From Rhizobium indicum (GTDB lineage Bacteria; Pseudomonadota; Alphaproteobacteria; Rhizobiales; Rhizobiaceae), in the NCBI RefSeq assembly GCF_005862305.2, contig NZ_CP054021.1:2622501-2686500 (forward strand): a DNA stretch of 64,000 nt. The letters run 5' to 3'. Both the position numbers and the translations under genes were made by a program. This document shows, piece by piece, positions 47,043 to 58,306 of the stretch (its first letter is position 1; each line of letters opens with the position of its first letter). Below the pieces are notes generated by a model that searched no databases, was not told the DNA's origin, and saw only the letters and a list, made by a program, of their open reading frames with translations.

Positions 47043-47477
47043 TTACGGTGTCTGGTATTCAGCGACCGGGCCGTTGTCATCGCGCTTGGCGTTTCTGCGG
47101 TCGCGCATGAAACGGTCGAACTCTTCCTGATCCTTGGCGCGGCGGAGCTCGCGCAGATAGGAGTCGAATTCCTCGCGCATTTCGTCAAGCTTGCGGCGCT
47201 CTTCCTCCATGCGGTCGAGTTCGGCCTTGCGCCAGTCGTCAAAGGCGACGTTGCCGGTCGAAAAATGCGGGCGGTGACGGCCATGCGGGCGGCGGCAGGA
47301 GGCAAAGAAGCCATCGGTCGCCTGGTTGACGTCACGCTTGAAGCCGCGCAGACGGTCGCCGAAGATGATGTAGGCAAGCATGGCAAGACCCAGAGGCCAG
47401 AAAACCATGAAGCCGAGAATCATCAGGGCAATGGTAGCCGGAGTCCAATCCGGTCGAAGCAATGCTGACTGGTTCAT
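47043..47477 (-). CDS. DUF2852 domain membrane protein
   Basis: A 144-aa protein with one clear hydrophobic helix near residues 14-40 (TIALMILGFMVFWPLGLAMLAYIIF), then a long charged helical tail (EEERRKLDEMREEFDSYLREL) likely to form a coiled coil on the cytoplasmic side. It fits the DUF2852 family of rhizobia; function unknown. It is followed by a terminator and lies alone between phaZ and the peptidase gene. Confidence 0.87.
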   Translation of the reverse strand: MNQSALLRPDWTPATIALMILGFMVFWPLGLAMLAYIIFGDRLRGFKRDVNQATDGFFASCRRPHGRHRPHFSTGNVAFDDWRKAELDRMEEERRKLDEMREEFDSYLRELRRAKDQEEFDRFMRDRRNAKRDDNGPVAEYQTP

Positions 47478-47622
47478 CGTGCGGGTATCCCTCGCTTTCC
47501 GCGCCCGGCAGAATACCGAACGCTGAAATCGATGTGGTTACCGCAATAACCGCCTTCAAGACGATTGCCCGCGAAATCGGACAAGGCCTTGAATCCGTTT
47601 TGCTAATTCAGCTATCCCTGAT

Positions 47623-48900
47623 TCAGCCCGCCCGGCCGCCCTTGATGACACGCCGGACCGGAGGCTTAACGGCAGAACGCGAATGCTGGCGGACGAAATC
47701 GATGATGCGCGGCGCGATCTCGCGGCGGAAACGCGAACCATTGAAAACACCATAATGGCCGACATCCGGCTGAAGATAGTGCATGCGCATATCTTCGGGA
47801 ATGTTCACGCAGATGGTCTGCGCCGCCTCTGTCTGGCCGACCCCCGAGATATCGTCATTCTCACCTTCGACGGTCAGCAGCGCCACGTTGCGAATTGCCG
47901 CCGGATCGACGCGTTTGCCGCGATGCATCAGTTCGCCCTTCGGCAGCGAATGCTTGATGAAGACCTCCTCCACCGTCTGCAGATAGAATTCGGCGGTCAG
48001 ATCCATGACGGCGAGATATTCGTCGTAGAAATCGCGATGTTTTTCCGGCTCGCCGTCGTTCTTCACAAGATGCATGAAGAATTCCTTGTGCGCGACGAGG
48101 TGGCGATCAAGATTCATCGACATAAAGCCCGAGAGCTGCAGGAATCCCGGATAGACCGGGCGCATGAAGCCCGGCTGCGGCCAGGGCACATTCATGATGA
48201 CATTGTCGGAGAACCACTGCAGCGATCGCTCCTGGGCGAGCTTGTTGACCGCCGTCGGGTTGATGCGCGTGTCGATCGGGCCGCCCATCAGCGTCATCGA
48301 CGCCGGCGAAAGCGGATCCCTGGCTTCTTCCATCACGGCAGCGGCTGCCAGCACCGGAACGGAAGGCTGGCAGACGGCGATGACATGCGTGTCGTGACCG
48401 AGGAAATGCAGCATCTCGATGACGTAGTCGACGTAATCGTCGAAATCGAACGTGCCTTCTGTCATCGGCACCATGCGGGCGTCAATCCAGTCGGTGATGT
48501 AGATATCGGCACTCGGCAGCAACGCCTCGACCGTGCCGCGCAGCAGCGTGGCATAGTGGCCAGACATCGGCGCGACGATCAGGATGCGCGGGTCATTGCG
48601 GCTGGCGGCGGGCGCATTGCGCGCGAAATGCAAGAGATTGCAGAAGGGGCGCGACCAGATGACCTCTTCGCGGACGGTCACCGTCTTGTCACCGATCGTC
48701 GTCTGCTTCAGTCCGAATTCCGGTTTCCCGTAGCGGCGCGTCGTACGTTCGAACATTTCGAGACTTGCCGCCATCGTGCGACCGAATGGCGTATGGGAGA
48801 ACGGATTCAGCGGATTGGCATAGGCAAATCGCATGATATCGGCCGCGGCGCGAAACGGCGCCATGGCGGCATGGTTCAATTCATAAAGCTGATAAAACAT
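47623..48900 (-). CDS. phaZ: Intracellular polyhydroxybutyrate depolymerase
   Basis: Alpha/beta-hydrolase of 425 aa of the intracellular PHB depolymerase family, which mobilises the carbon stored as PHB granules. The nucleophile is the cysteine in VIAVCQPSVPVLAA (about residue 177), a family hallmark instead of the lipase serine. TLMGGPIDTRINPTAVN and LTVEGENDDISG, which holds the acid of the triad, follow. ATG 48900 (MFYQLYELNHA) is used; the open frame to 49065 has no binding site or family support. The granule is the presumed site of action. Confidence 0.92.
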   Translation of the reverse strand: MFYQLYELNHAAMAPFRAAADIMRFAYANPLNPFSHTPFGRTMAASLEMFERTTRRYGKPEFGLKQTTIGDKTVTVREEVIWSRPFCNLLHFARNAPAASRNDPRILIVAPMSGHYATLLRGTVEALLPSADIYITDWIDARMVPMTEGTFDFDDYVDYVIEMLHFLGHDTHVIAVCQPSVPVLAAAAVMEEARDPLSPASMTLMGGPIDTRINPTAVNKLAQERSLQWFSDNVIMNVPWPQPGFMRPVYPGFLQLSGFMSMNLDRHLVAHKEFFMHLVKNDGEPEKHRDFYDEYLAVMDLTAEFYLQTVEEVFIKHSLPKGELMHRGKRVDPAAIRNVALLTVEGENDDISGVGQTEAAQTICVNIPEDMRMHYLQPDVGHYGVFNGSRFRREIAPRIIDFVRQHSRSAVKPPVRRVIKGGRAG

Positions 48901-49037
48901 TGGAAGGCGCCACCTTTCTCTATCGAAAAGATGACGCCGATTGAGAGGCATCGACTCTTTTCGTAACGCGGGCACGTCGCGCAGACTAACAGGTTTTTGT
49001 TGCACAGCAACATGGGCGTACCAGACCCACACAGGAA

Positions 49038-49062
49038 ATGCCGCAGAATTGACCTGCGGCAT
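49038..49062 (-). terminator. Hairpin downstream of the FAH-family gene
   Basis: Perfect 9-bp arms ATGCCGCAG (49038-49046) and CTGCGGCAT (49054-49062) with a 7-nt loop, 44 bases past the FAH-family stop. On the minus strand only TTTCC follows, so it is a weak candidate. Confidence 0.4.
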
Positions 49063-49105
49063 CATAATCGACCTGAAAACTTAAGTTTCTCAGCAAGAAG
49101 CGTCG

Positions 49106-49948
49106 TTAACGATCCGCTATGAAGGTCTGCTTCTGCGTGCCGAGACCTTCGATGCCGAGTTCGACCACGTCGCCGGCCTTGAGATAACGCGGCGGCTTGA
49201 GGCCCATGCCGACGCCCGGAGGCGTGCCGGTCGAGATCACGTCGCCGGGGTGCAGCGACATGAACTGGCTGAGATAGGAGACGAGGAACGCAACCCCGTA
49301 AACCATCGTCTTCGATGAGCCGTTCTGCATCTTCTGGCCGTTGACCGTCAGCCACATGCCGAGGTTCTGCGGTTCGGGAATTTCATCCTTGGTCACAAGC
49401 CAGGGTCCGATCGGACCAAAGGTGTCGCAGGATTTGCCCTTGGTCCACTGACCGGACCGCTCGGTCTGGAAAGCGCGCTCGGACACGTCATTGGAAACGC
49501 AATAACCGGCGACATAATCCAGCGCTTCGGCTTCCGTCACATATTTGGCAGTTTTGCCGATGACGACGCCGAGTTCGACTTCCCAATCGGTCTTTTCCGA
49601 ACCGCGGGGAATGATGACATTGTCGTTCGGTCCGACGATTGCGGATGTTGCCTTCATGAAGATGATCGGCTCGGGCGGCACGGTCGCACCGGTTTCGGCA
49701 GCATGATCCGAATAATTCAAACCGATGCAGATGAACTTGCCAGTGCCCGCGACGCAGGCGCCGATGCGGCCGGGTGCGATTTCCGGAAGGCTCTTCGGAT
49801 CGATCGCCGCTATCTTTGCAAGGCCTGCCGGTCCGATCGCTTCACCGCCGATATCGGCGACATGACCGGAGAGATCGCGGATCTTGCCATCGGCATCGAG
49901 AAGTGCTGGTTTTTCACTGCCGGCTTCGCCAACACGCATCAGCTTCAT
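49106..49948 (-). CDS. Fumarylacetoacetate hydrolase family protein
   Basis: A 280-aa enzyme of the FAH superfamily (hydrolases, decarboxylases and isomerases of 2-oxo acids; some members are called ureidoglycolate lyase). Metal-binding EVELGVVIG and an upstream IGLNYSDHAAETG and the late TGTPPGVGMGLKP loop are the family motifs. ATG 49948 has a very good GAGGAGG site. The substrate cannot be told from sequence. Nearby genes give no pathway. Confidence 0.9.
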   Translation of the reverse strand: MKLMRVGEAGSEKPALLDADGKIRDLSGHVADIGGEAIGPAGLAKIAAIDPKSLPEIAPGRIGACVAGTGKFICIGLNYSDHAAETGATVPPEPIIFMKATSAIVGPNDNVIIPRGSEKTDWEVELGVVIGKTAKYVTEAEALDYVAGYCVSNDVSERAFQTERSGQWTKGKSCDTFGPIGPWLVTKDEIPEPQNLGMWLTVNGQKMQNGSSKTMVYGVAFLVSYLSQFMSLHPGDVISTGTPPGVGMGLKPPRYLKAGDVVELGIEGLGTQKQTFIADR

Positions 49949-50092
49949 GGAATTTCCTCCTCATCGAAAACGGATTTGCAGCCACCTATGAACGAATTAT
50001 TCATCGGTGTCATTACGGCTTTGCCGGGAAGCGGTACGGCTTTGTCGCGATTCGGATGATTTTCTGCTGAAAACCGACCGTATCTTTCGGCA

Positions 50093-51052
50093 TCATGCTC
50101 TAAAAATTTCCGCCAAATCAGGGCCGGCGGGAACGATCTTCGTCGGATTTAGGCTTTCGATCGAATAGTAACCGCGCTTGATGTGATCGAGGTTCACCGT
50201 TTCACTGATGCCCGGCCAATCCAGCATGCGGCGGCAGAAGGCGCGCAGCTTGGCATAGTCGGAAAGCCGGCGCAGATTGCATTTGAAGATGCCGTGATAG
50301 GCGACGTCGAAGCGCACCAGCGTTACGAAGAGCCGGATATCGCTCTCGGTCGGATGATCGGCGAACAGAAAAGACCGGCCCTCGAATTGCTGCTCGACCC
50401 AGTTGAGGCAAGAAAAAACATCGGCAAAGGCCTCTTCATAGGCGATCTGCGTGGTGGCGAAACCGGCGCGGTACACGCCGTTGTTGAGATCAGGATAGAT
50501 GCGATCGTTGAAAGCATCGATCTCGGTGCGTCTCTCTGCCGGGTAAAGATCGATCGGATTTTTTGCCAGACCACCGAAGCCGCCGTTCAGCATACGCAGG
50601 ATATCGGCGGATTCATTGTTGACGATGGTCTTTCTCTGCTTGTCCCAGAGAACCGGCACGGTCGCCCGGCCGGTGAAATCGGGTGCTGCCCCGGTATAGA
50701 TTTCATGCATATAGGTTACGCCGTTGATATGATCCTTTGTCGCGCCGGGATAATCGCCGAAGCGCCAGCCCTGCTTGCCCAGCAGCGGTTCAACGACCGA
50801 GACGGAGATGACGTCTTCCAGGCCCTTGAGCTTGCGGCCGATCAGGGTACGTGAGGCCCAGGGGCAGATATAGGCGACATAGAGATGGTAACGGCCGGCG
50901 CTGGCTGCAAAGCCGCCCTCGCCAGTCGGTCCGGCACTGCCATCCGGGGTCACCCAATTGCGGAAACTTGAGGTCTGGCGGACGAAGCCGCCCTTTTCGT
51001 CCTTTGCCTGAACGGGCTGCCAGTCTTCGGTCCATTTTCCGTTCACCAGCAT
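50093..51052 (-). CDS. Glutathionyl-hydroquinone reductase
   Basis: Xi-class glutathione transferase of 319 aa (YqjG/PcpF family) that reduces glutathionyl-hydroquinones. The redox Cys63 lies in YICPWASRTL, with the VVEPLLG, PVLWDKQRKTIVNNES and C-terminal LRLFVTLVRFDVAYHGIF segments typical of the family. The reading frame is open to 51727, but the family begins at MLVNGKWTED, ATG 51052; upstream sequence is antisense to the DUF2218 and nitroreductase genes. It diverges from the DUF2218 gene. Confidence 0.93.
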   Translation of the reverse strand: MLVNGKWTEDWQPVQAKDEKGGFVRQTSSFRNWVTPDGSAGPTGEGGFAASAGRYHLYVAYICPWASRTLIGRKLKGLEDVISVSVVEPLLGKQGWRFGDYPGATKDHINGVTYMHEIYTGAAPDFTGRATVPVLWDKQRKTIVNNESADILRMLNGGFGGLAKNPIDLYPAERRTEIDAFNDRIYPDLNNGVYRAGFATTQIAYEEAFADVFSCLNWVEQQFEGRSFLFADHPTESDIRLFVTLVRFDVAYHGIFKCNLRRLSDYAKLRAFCRRMLDWPGISETVNLDHIKRGYYSIESLNPTKIVPAGPDLAEIFRA

Positions 51053-51223
51053 GCGCAACTCCCCCGAACGATTGACTAAACGGTTTATTATCCTGCTTCG
51101 ACGCCGGCGTGAGGCCGCTTTTATGGAGACAGTCTGTACACCCAAACTGCGACGATGCTGCGCTTGCCAAGCCGGTGAAGCAGGAAATATGTCTCTGCTA
51201 TACAAAATGACGTGGAGTTCGAA

Positions 51224-51508
51224 ATGCATCTCTCGAAGGCCGTCGTGCGGACCGAACATGCAAGCCGCTACCTGCAGCAGCTCTGCAAACACTGGAGCCA
51301 CAAGTTCAGCGTCGATTTTGATCCTCTGAAGGGCCGGGTGCCGTTCAGCGATACGGCCGAGGTAACGTTTGCGGCCGACGATGCGGCGCTGACCATGGCA
51401 CTTTCCGTCGCCGATCCCTCGCAACAGGAAACGATGCAGCACGTCATCGACGATCATCTGAAGCGCTTCGCCTTCCGCGAAGAACTCGACATCGTCTGGA
51501 CGGACTAA
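51224..51508 (+). CDS. DUF2218 family protein
   Basis: A 94-aa protein of the DUF2218 family, whose members start near MHLSKAVVRTEHASRYL and contain LCKHWSHKF, visible here at about residues 19-27. No function is known, although the conserved Cys-Lys-His pattern suggests metal or redox chemistry (inference). ATG 51224 is set by a GGAG six bases upstream; an in-frame GTG at 51212 is possible. The nitroreductase gene follows 46 bases later. Confidence 0.87.
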   Translation: MHLSKAVVRTEHASRYLQQLCKHWSHKFSVDFDPLKGRVPFSDTAEVTFAADDAALTMALSVADPSQQETMQHVIDDHLKRFAFREELDIVWTD

Positions 51509-51554
51509 GCCCAGCCCCCGATCCAAATTTTCTCCCCCCAACCATGGAACAAGC

Positions 51555-52154
51555 ATGACGAAGAGCAATAGTCGCGAATCGGAATATCCCATCGATTCGA
51601 TGTTTCTCGATCGCTGGTCGCCGCGCGCCTTCACCGGCGAAATCATCGAGGAAGCGCAGCTGCTCGGTTTGCTCGACGCCGCCCATTGGGCGCCGTCCTC
51701 GGCCAACCACCAGCCCTGGCGCTTCATCTATGGCCTCAAGGGTTCGGAGCATTGGGAGAAATTCGTCGCTTTGCTCGACGATTCCAACCAGGAATGGGCC
51801 AGGCATGCATCGGTGTTGATCTTCGTCGTGTCGCGCACCTTCACCGGGGCTGCCGGCTCGGCTGAGGAAAAGCCGAGCTACACCCATTCCTTCGATGCCG
51901 GTGCGGCATGGGGGCATCTGGCGATCCAGGCGCGCCTCTCCGGCCTTTACGCCCATGGCATGGGCGGCATCAAGCATGAGGAGATCAGGCAGGCTTTCGC
52001 CATTCCCGAGGGCTACCGGGTTGAAGCAGGCGTCGCCGTCGGCCGGCTGGCCGACAAGAGCGTTCTTTCCGAACGCAATCAGGCCCGCGAACTCCCCAGC
52101 CAGCGCAAGCCGCTCTCCGAGGTCGCCTTCAACGGGCGCTTCGTCGCGAATTGA
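51555..52154 (+). CDS. Nitroreductase family protein
   Basis: FMN-dependent oxidoreductase of 199 aa. The family signature RWSPRAFTG and WAPSSANHQPWRF (FMN contacts) are at about 20-27 and 45-57; AAWGHLAIQARLSGLYAHGMGG is the second conserved segment. It reduces nitroaromatics or quinones in other bacteria; the natural substrate is not known. It shares orientation with DUF2218 and stands opposite glutathionyl-hydroquinone reductase. A hairpin lies between it and gyrB. Confidence 0.91.
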   Translation: MTKSNSRESEYPIDSMFLDRWSPRAFTGEIIEEAQLLGLLDAAHWAPSSANHQPWRFIYGLKGSEHWEKFVALLDDSNQEWARHASVLIFVVSRTFTGAAGSAEEKPSYTHSFDAGAAWGHLAIQARLSGLYAHGMGGIKHEEIRQAFAIPEGYRVEAGVAVGRLADKSVLSERNQARELPSQRKPLSEVAFNGRFVAN

Positions 52155-52192
52155 GCGAAGCCAAAGGCCAAGCAGATATCGGGCAAACGAAA

Positions 52193-52219
52193 GCCCCGCC
52201 ATCCTAAAGATAGCGGGGC
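52193..52219. terminator. Terminator hairpin between nitroreductase and gyrB
   Basis: Arms GCCCCGCCATC (52193-52203) and GATAGCGGGGC (52209-52219) with one mismatch and a five-base loop. It lies between the convergent nitroreductase and gyrB genes and can serve both. Confidence 0.75.
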
Positions 52220-52240
52220 CATTTATTTTTGAAATATCAA

Positions 52241-54811
<2,571 letters not shown>

Positions 54812-55189
54812 TTATGACGCTTTTCCGTCGCCTTTGCCGCCATTTTCGAGAAGAGCCGATAGCCGGCCTATCTCCGCACTGTCAAGGTTGCGAATCTGCC
54901 GGGCCAGCCGGTTGGCAAATTCGGTATATTCGGGAGGCAAGCCGGAGGTATCGATCACGACGCGCGGGTCGGACGAGCGGGCGAGCAGGAACAGTTCCTC
55001 GGCCTCATCCCAGATGATGTTGAAATAGCCCGCGATGCGCTGTAGCAGATCGAATGTCGGCAAACCACGCTTTCCATGTTCGAGCGCCGAGAGATAGGCA
55101 GGAGAGACATTCAGTGCTTCCGCCATCTCCTTCTGCGAGACGCCCTTGCGCGCCCGCAACCTGCGAACCGCCTCTCCGAAGGGTGTCAT
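54812..55189 (-). CDS. XRE-family transcriptional regulator
   Basis: A 125-aa protein with an N-terminal Cro/C1-type helix-turn-helix (GVSQKEMAEALNVSPAYLSALEHGKRGLP, about residues 20-48) and a helical tail with no recognised effector domain. It is the last gene of a four-gene overlapping run (Tim44-mltA-smr-XRE); its start overlaps smr by four bases. The target is unknown; control of its own cluster is possible, not shown. Confidence 0.88.
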   Translation of the reverse strand: MTPFGEAVRRLRARKGVSQKEMAEALNVSPAYLSALEHGKRGLPTFDLLQRIAGYFNIIWDEAEELFLLARSSDPRVVIDTSGLPPEYTEFANRLARQIRNLDSAEIGRLSALLENGGKGDGKAS

Positions 55190-55752
55190 GGCCTTTCCCC
55201 ATGCCGCCGCGACAGGCGAATGTAGAGCGCGCCCTCACCGCCATGATGTTGTGCGGCCGACTCATAGGAGGAGATCAGGTAGCGGAATTCCGGCTTCGAG
55301 AACCAGAGAGGCACGGCCCGCTTCAGCGCGCCCTCGCTGCCCATGGAGCTGCCCTTGCCCGTGATCACAAGCACATGGCGCATGCCGCGCTCATGGGCGC
55401 GGATCAGGAAATCGAGAAGGATGGCATGGGCCTCGCTCTGCACCATCCCGTGCAGGTCGATCCGCGCTTCGAGCGCCAGCCGGCCCTTGGCGATCTTACG
55501 CTTGACCGGCTTTTCCAGCGGATGATGCACCCCGGCCGATGGCTTTGCCATTGATGGTGCTGTCGGCTGCAGCGGCGTGGGTGTGGCGGGCGTCTGCTTT
55601 TCCTGCTCCCGTTCGGCCGCCGCTTCGGCTTCGGCAAGAAAGGCATCAAGTTCGGTCAACGCCCCCGCCTTGCCGGGCATCGGCCGCGTGCTGCGGGCAA
55701 CCTTGCCCCAGAGGATCCTCTCATCCGCACTCAGCTTGCGATCCCTGGCCAT
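55186..55752 (-). CDS. Smr/MutS2-type endonuclease domain protein
   Basis: A 188-aa stand-alone Smr protein. The Smr domain occupies roughly residues 95-185, with IDLHGMVQSEAHAIL and the HVLVITGKGSSMG loop; such domains nick DNA or RNA. The first part is a low-complexity linker rich in Ala, Pro and Glu. No MutS2 domain is attached. The gene overlaps mltA by one base (TGATG) and the regulator by four. Confidence 0.9.
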   Translation of the reverse strand: MARDRKLSADERILWGKVARSTRPMPGKAGALTELDAFLAEAEAAAEREQEKQTPATPTPLQPTAPSMAKPSAGVHHPLEKPVKRKIAKGRLALEARIDLHGMVQSEAHAILLDFLIRAHERGMRHVLVITGKGSSMGSEGALKRAVPLWFSKPEFRYLISSYESAAQHHGGEGALYIRLSRRHGERP

Positions 55753-56870
55753 CAGTCGAATCTTCCGGCGGCGGTATTGGGAATGAGGATGGCGAAATCG
55801 GCGTCGTTGCGGACCGTGCCGGCACTTTCCCCGGCCATGTCCCCCGAGCCGGTGAAGATATCACCCCGCGCCGGCCCGATAATCGCCGAACCGGTATCGA
55901 GCGCCAGCATCAGCCTGCGGAACGGCCGGCCCTGGTCGAGATGGATGAGGCTTTCGGCGCGAATGAAAAAGGGAAAGCCGAAGGTATGGATCATCCGGTC
56001 GACCGCAAGCGCGCGCCCGGCGAGAAGCGGCACCTTGGCGGCCGCGATCGGACCTGCCTGCGGATCGGCAACCGGTGCATCACGGAAGAAAGTATAAGAG
56101 CGGTTATGCCATAACACTTCGTCGACGCGCTCAGGATTGCGCACCAGCCAGGCACGGATCGCCTGCATCGAAATCTCCGCCCGATTGATCTCGCCGCGCT
56201 CGATCAGTAGCTTGCCGATCGCCGAGAAAGCGTGGCCGGCTTTCGCCGCGTAGGTGATGCGGCCGATACGACCATCCTCATAACGCAGGCGGGCAGCACC
56301 CTGCACATGCACGAAGAAGACATCGACCTTCGACTTCGCCCAGGCGATTTCGAGCCCGCGGCCCTCGAGAAACCCCTGATCGATGGCGCGGCGGTCCGGA
56401 TAGGCAGTGACGCAGTCCTCCTGCAGACGGCCGAAAACATAGGCCTTGTCGAGCCCGGCGGGGCGATTGGCGTCGTCGAGATCGATCAGATCGTCCGGAC
56501 GCCGGTAGAAAGGAAAACGGAAAATTTCGTCCGGCCGCTCCGCCACGTCGATATCGGGTTCGTAGAAGGCGGTGACGAAGCCGGCATTGCCGTCCTTGCG
56601 GCGAATCAGAAAGGGCCGACAGCGCGTCTCGAAAAAGGCGCGCGCCGATTCCGGAGATGACGGCGTGAAATCTTCGGCGGCGGCGAGAAGCGGAAGCAGA
56701 TCTTCGGAGCTCAGACCCAGCGATCCGGTGCGGTACGGTTTGACATCGGTGATTTGCCGCCGGCAGCTTCGCATAACTTCAAAAAGGCTGGAGGGATCAT
56801 CATCCTTCCAGCCTTCCAGAGTGTCGAAGCTTATGGCCTGCAGGACGAAGTCCGATGCGTGGTCACTCAT
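55752..56870 (-). CDS. mltA: MltA-type lytic transglycosylase without signal peptide
   Basis: A 372-aa protein of the MltA family with the 3D domain. The catalytic Asp is probably in LALDTGSAIIGPARGDIFTGSG near residues 323-340, and YEPDID, AYPDRRAID and HNRSYTFFRD belong to the MltA double-psi core. The protein starts MSDHASDFVLQAISFDTLEG, which is hydrophilic: no signal peptide or lipobox is visible, unlike E. coli MltA. There is no room for an upstream in-frame leader, because the Tim44-domain gene overlaps. Whether it is exported is unresolved. Confidence 0.88.
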   Translation of the reverse strand: MSDHASDFVLQAISFDTLEGWKDDDPSSLFEVMRSCRRQITDVKPYRTGSLGLSSEDLLPLLAAAEDFTPSSPESARAFFETRCRPFLIRRKDGNAGFVTAFYEPDIDVAERPDEIFRFPFYRRPDDLIDLDDANRPAGLDKAYVFGRLQEDCVTAYPDRRAIDQGFLEGRGLEIAWAKSKVDVFFVHVQGAARLRYEDGRIGRITYAAKAGHAFSAIGKLLIERGEINRAEISMQAIRAWLVRNPERVDEVLWHNRSYTFFRDAPVADPQAGPIAAAKVPLLAGRALAVDRMIHTFGFPFFIRAESLIHLDQGRPFRRLMLALDTGSAIIGPARGDIFTGSGDMAGESAGTVRNDADFAILIPNTAAGRFD

Positions 56871-57567
56871 GTTCCGATTCGGTCGCCACAAGTTTCCAGT
56901 TCGGATCGCGCGAGCGGGTGTCGCGGGCGAAGGTCCAGACGTCGTTGACCTCGGCGACGTTTTCAGCGTCGCCCTCGATCAGAACGTCGGCCTTGTCGTA
57001 GGTCGCCGATATCAGCTGGCTGGCAATGCGCACGGTGATCTGTGCTTCGCTGCCCTTGGTCTCCGCATGGGTGATCTCAGCCTTGTCGATGCCGACGAAA
57101 GTGGACTTCACCTTCTCGCCCCGGGCTTCACGCTCGCCGATCGCCGCGTCGAAGCCGTCATAGACTTCGCGGGACAGCAAGTTTTTCAGCGTTTTCCGGT
57201 CGCCATCGGCATAGGCCATGACGATCATCTCGTACGCCATGCGGGCGCCGTTCAGAAACTCCTTCGGGCTGAAGGCAGGATCGGCCTTGTTCAGCGCACG
57301 CAGCGATTCGTTGAGCGGCGTTCCGGGCGCCGCGAAAGCATCGATGGCGGCGAAGCGATCCTCATCCTCCGTCGTCGCATCGCGCCGCGGCAGCGTCACG
57401 ACCTTGCCAGCATCGGCGGCCTCGGCCGGAGCCGCATCCCGCGGCGTATAGAGATCGCGCGGCGGCTTCTCATTTCCTGTACGGCGCCCGAGCACGGAGC
57501 GGAGCTGAAAGAAAATCAGCACAGCCGCTACCAGGAAAAATAATGTGATGAAGTCGTTCGAACTCAT
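56863..57567 (-). CDS. Tim44/TimA domain membrane-anchored protein
   Basis: A 234-aa protein with one N-terminal membrane helix (about residues 6-22, ITLFFLVAAVLIFFQL), a charged linker and a C-terminal Tim44-like domain from about residue 90 (SPKEFLNGARMAYEMIVMAYADGDRKTLKNLLSREVYDGF). Bacterial Tim44-like proteins (TimA) are related to the mitochondrial import motor; their role is not settled. It heads the tim44-mltA-smr-XRE run, overlapping mltA by eight bases, and is divergent from fxsA. Confidence 0.92.
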   Translation of the reverse strand: MSSNDFITLFFLVAAVLIFFQLRSVLGRRTGNEKPPRDLYTPRDAAPAEAADAGKVVTLPRRDATTEDEDRFAAIDAFAAPGTPLNESLRALNKADPAFSPKEFLNGARMAYEMIVMAYADGDRKTLKNLLSREVYDGFDAAIGEREARGEKVKSTFVGIDKAEITHAETKGSEAQITVRIASQLISATYDKADVLIEGDAENVAEVNDVWTFARDTRSRDPNWKLVATESEHE

Positions 57568-57689
57568 ATCGTATCGCAGCCGCCGTTAACATCTCTGATT
57601 TGTACTCCCATATAGTCTGCCTATACAGATGATTCAAATGATCGCTGGCATCTTCGCCAGCGCCAAGAGGAGACCGGCGAGCCCGGGAC

Positions 57690-58205
57690 ATGACCGACAT
57701 GCGTTTTTCGATCCTGCCAGCCTCCATTCTGCTGCTGCCGTTCGCCGAAATTGCCGGTTTCGTCGTCGTCGGCCAGGCTATCGGATTGTGGCTGACGCTT
57801 GTTCTCGTCATGCTGGGTTTCGTTCTCGGCGTGGTTCTGCTGCGCCGGCAGGGCATCGGTATTTTGCGCCGCATGTCGAGCGAAGGACGAAATGGGGTGA
57901 TGCCGGGCCGCGACCTGCTGCGGCCGGCGATGAACGTTATCGCCTCGCTGCTCCTGATCATTCCCGGCTTCCTCACGGATATCATCGCGATCCTCATTCT
58001 CATTCCGCCGGTGCGCGATCTCGTCTGGCGGGCGATCGCCAAACGCTTCGTCGTCGTCAATGCCAAGGGCGGCTCTTCTGCCAGCCCGCAACCCGATTTC
58101 CGCGACCGCAAGCCGAACTCGAAGGTGGTCGATCTCGACGAGGAGGACTATCATAGAGAGCCGGATCGCAGCTCGCCGTGGTCCGGCAAGCATCTTGGCG
58201 ATTGA
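57690..58205 (+). CDS. fxsA: FxsA family membrane protein
   Basis: A 171-aa inner-membrane protein of the FxsA family with hydrophobic helices at about 7-30, 33-50 and 77-102 (LLLIIPGFLTDIIAILILIPP), a cytoplasmic basic loop between them, and an acidic C-terminal tail. E. coli FxsA relieves phage T7 exclusion; the rhizobial role is unknown. It faces away from the Tim44-domain gene, with a GCTGGC/GCCAGC hairpin in the gap (57642-57661). Confidence 0.9.
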   Translation: MTDMRFSILPASILLLPFAEIAGFVVVGQAIGLWLTLVLVMLGFVLGVVLLRRQGIGILRRMSSEGRNGVMPGRDLLRPAMNVIASLLLIIPGFLTDIIAILILIPPVRDLVWRAIAKRFVVVNAKGGSSASPQPDFRDRKPNSKVVDLDEEDYHREPDRSSPWSGKHLGD

Positions 58206-58306
58206 GGCACTGCGGCTGATCAACCGAGCCAAGCGCCCAGGGTTGTAAGCCCTTGCCTGAAATGTTAGATGGCGGCACCATTCCCATGCCCCTCGAGGAA
58301 AAGCCA

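Noticed and set aside
51053..51727. 225-residue N-terminal extension of the glutathionyl-hydroquinone reductase frame
   Set aside because: It runs antisense through the DUF2218 and nitroreductase genes, and the family starts at MLVNGKW.
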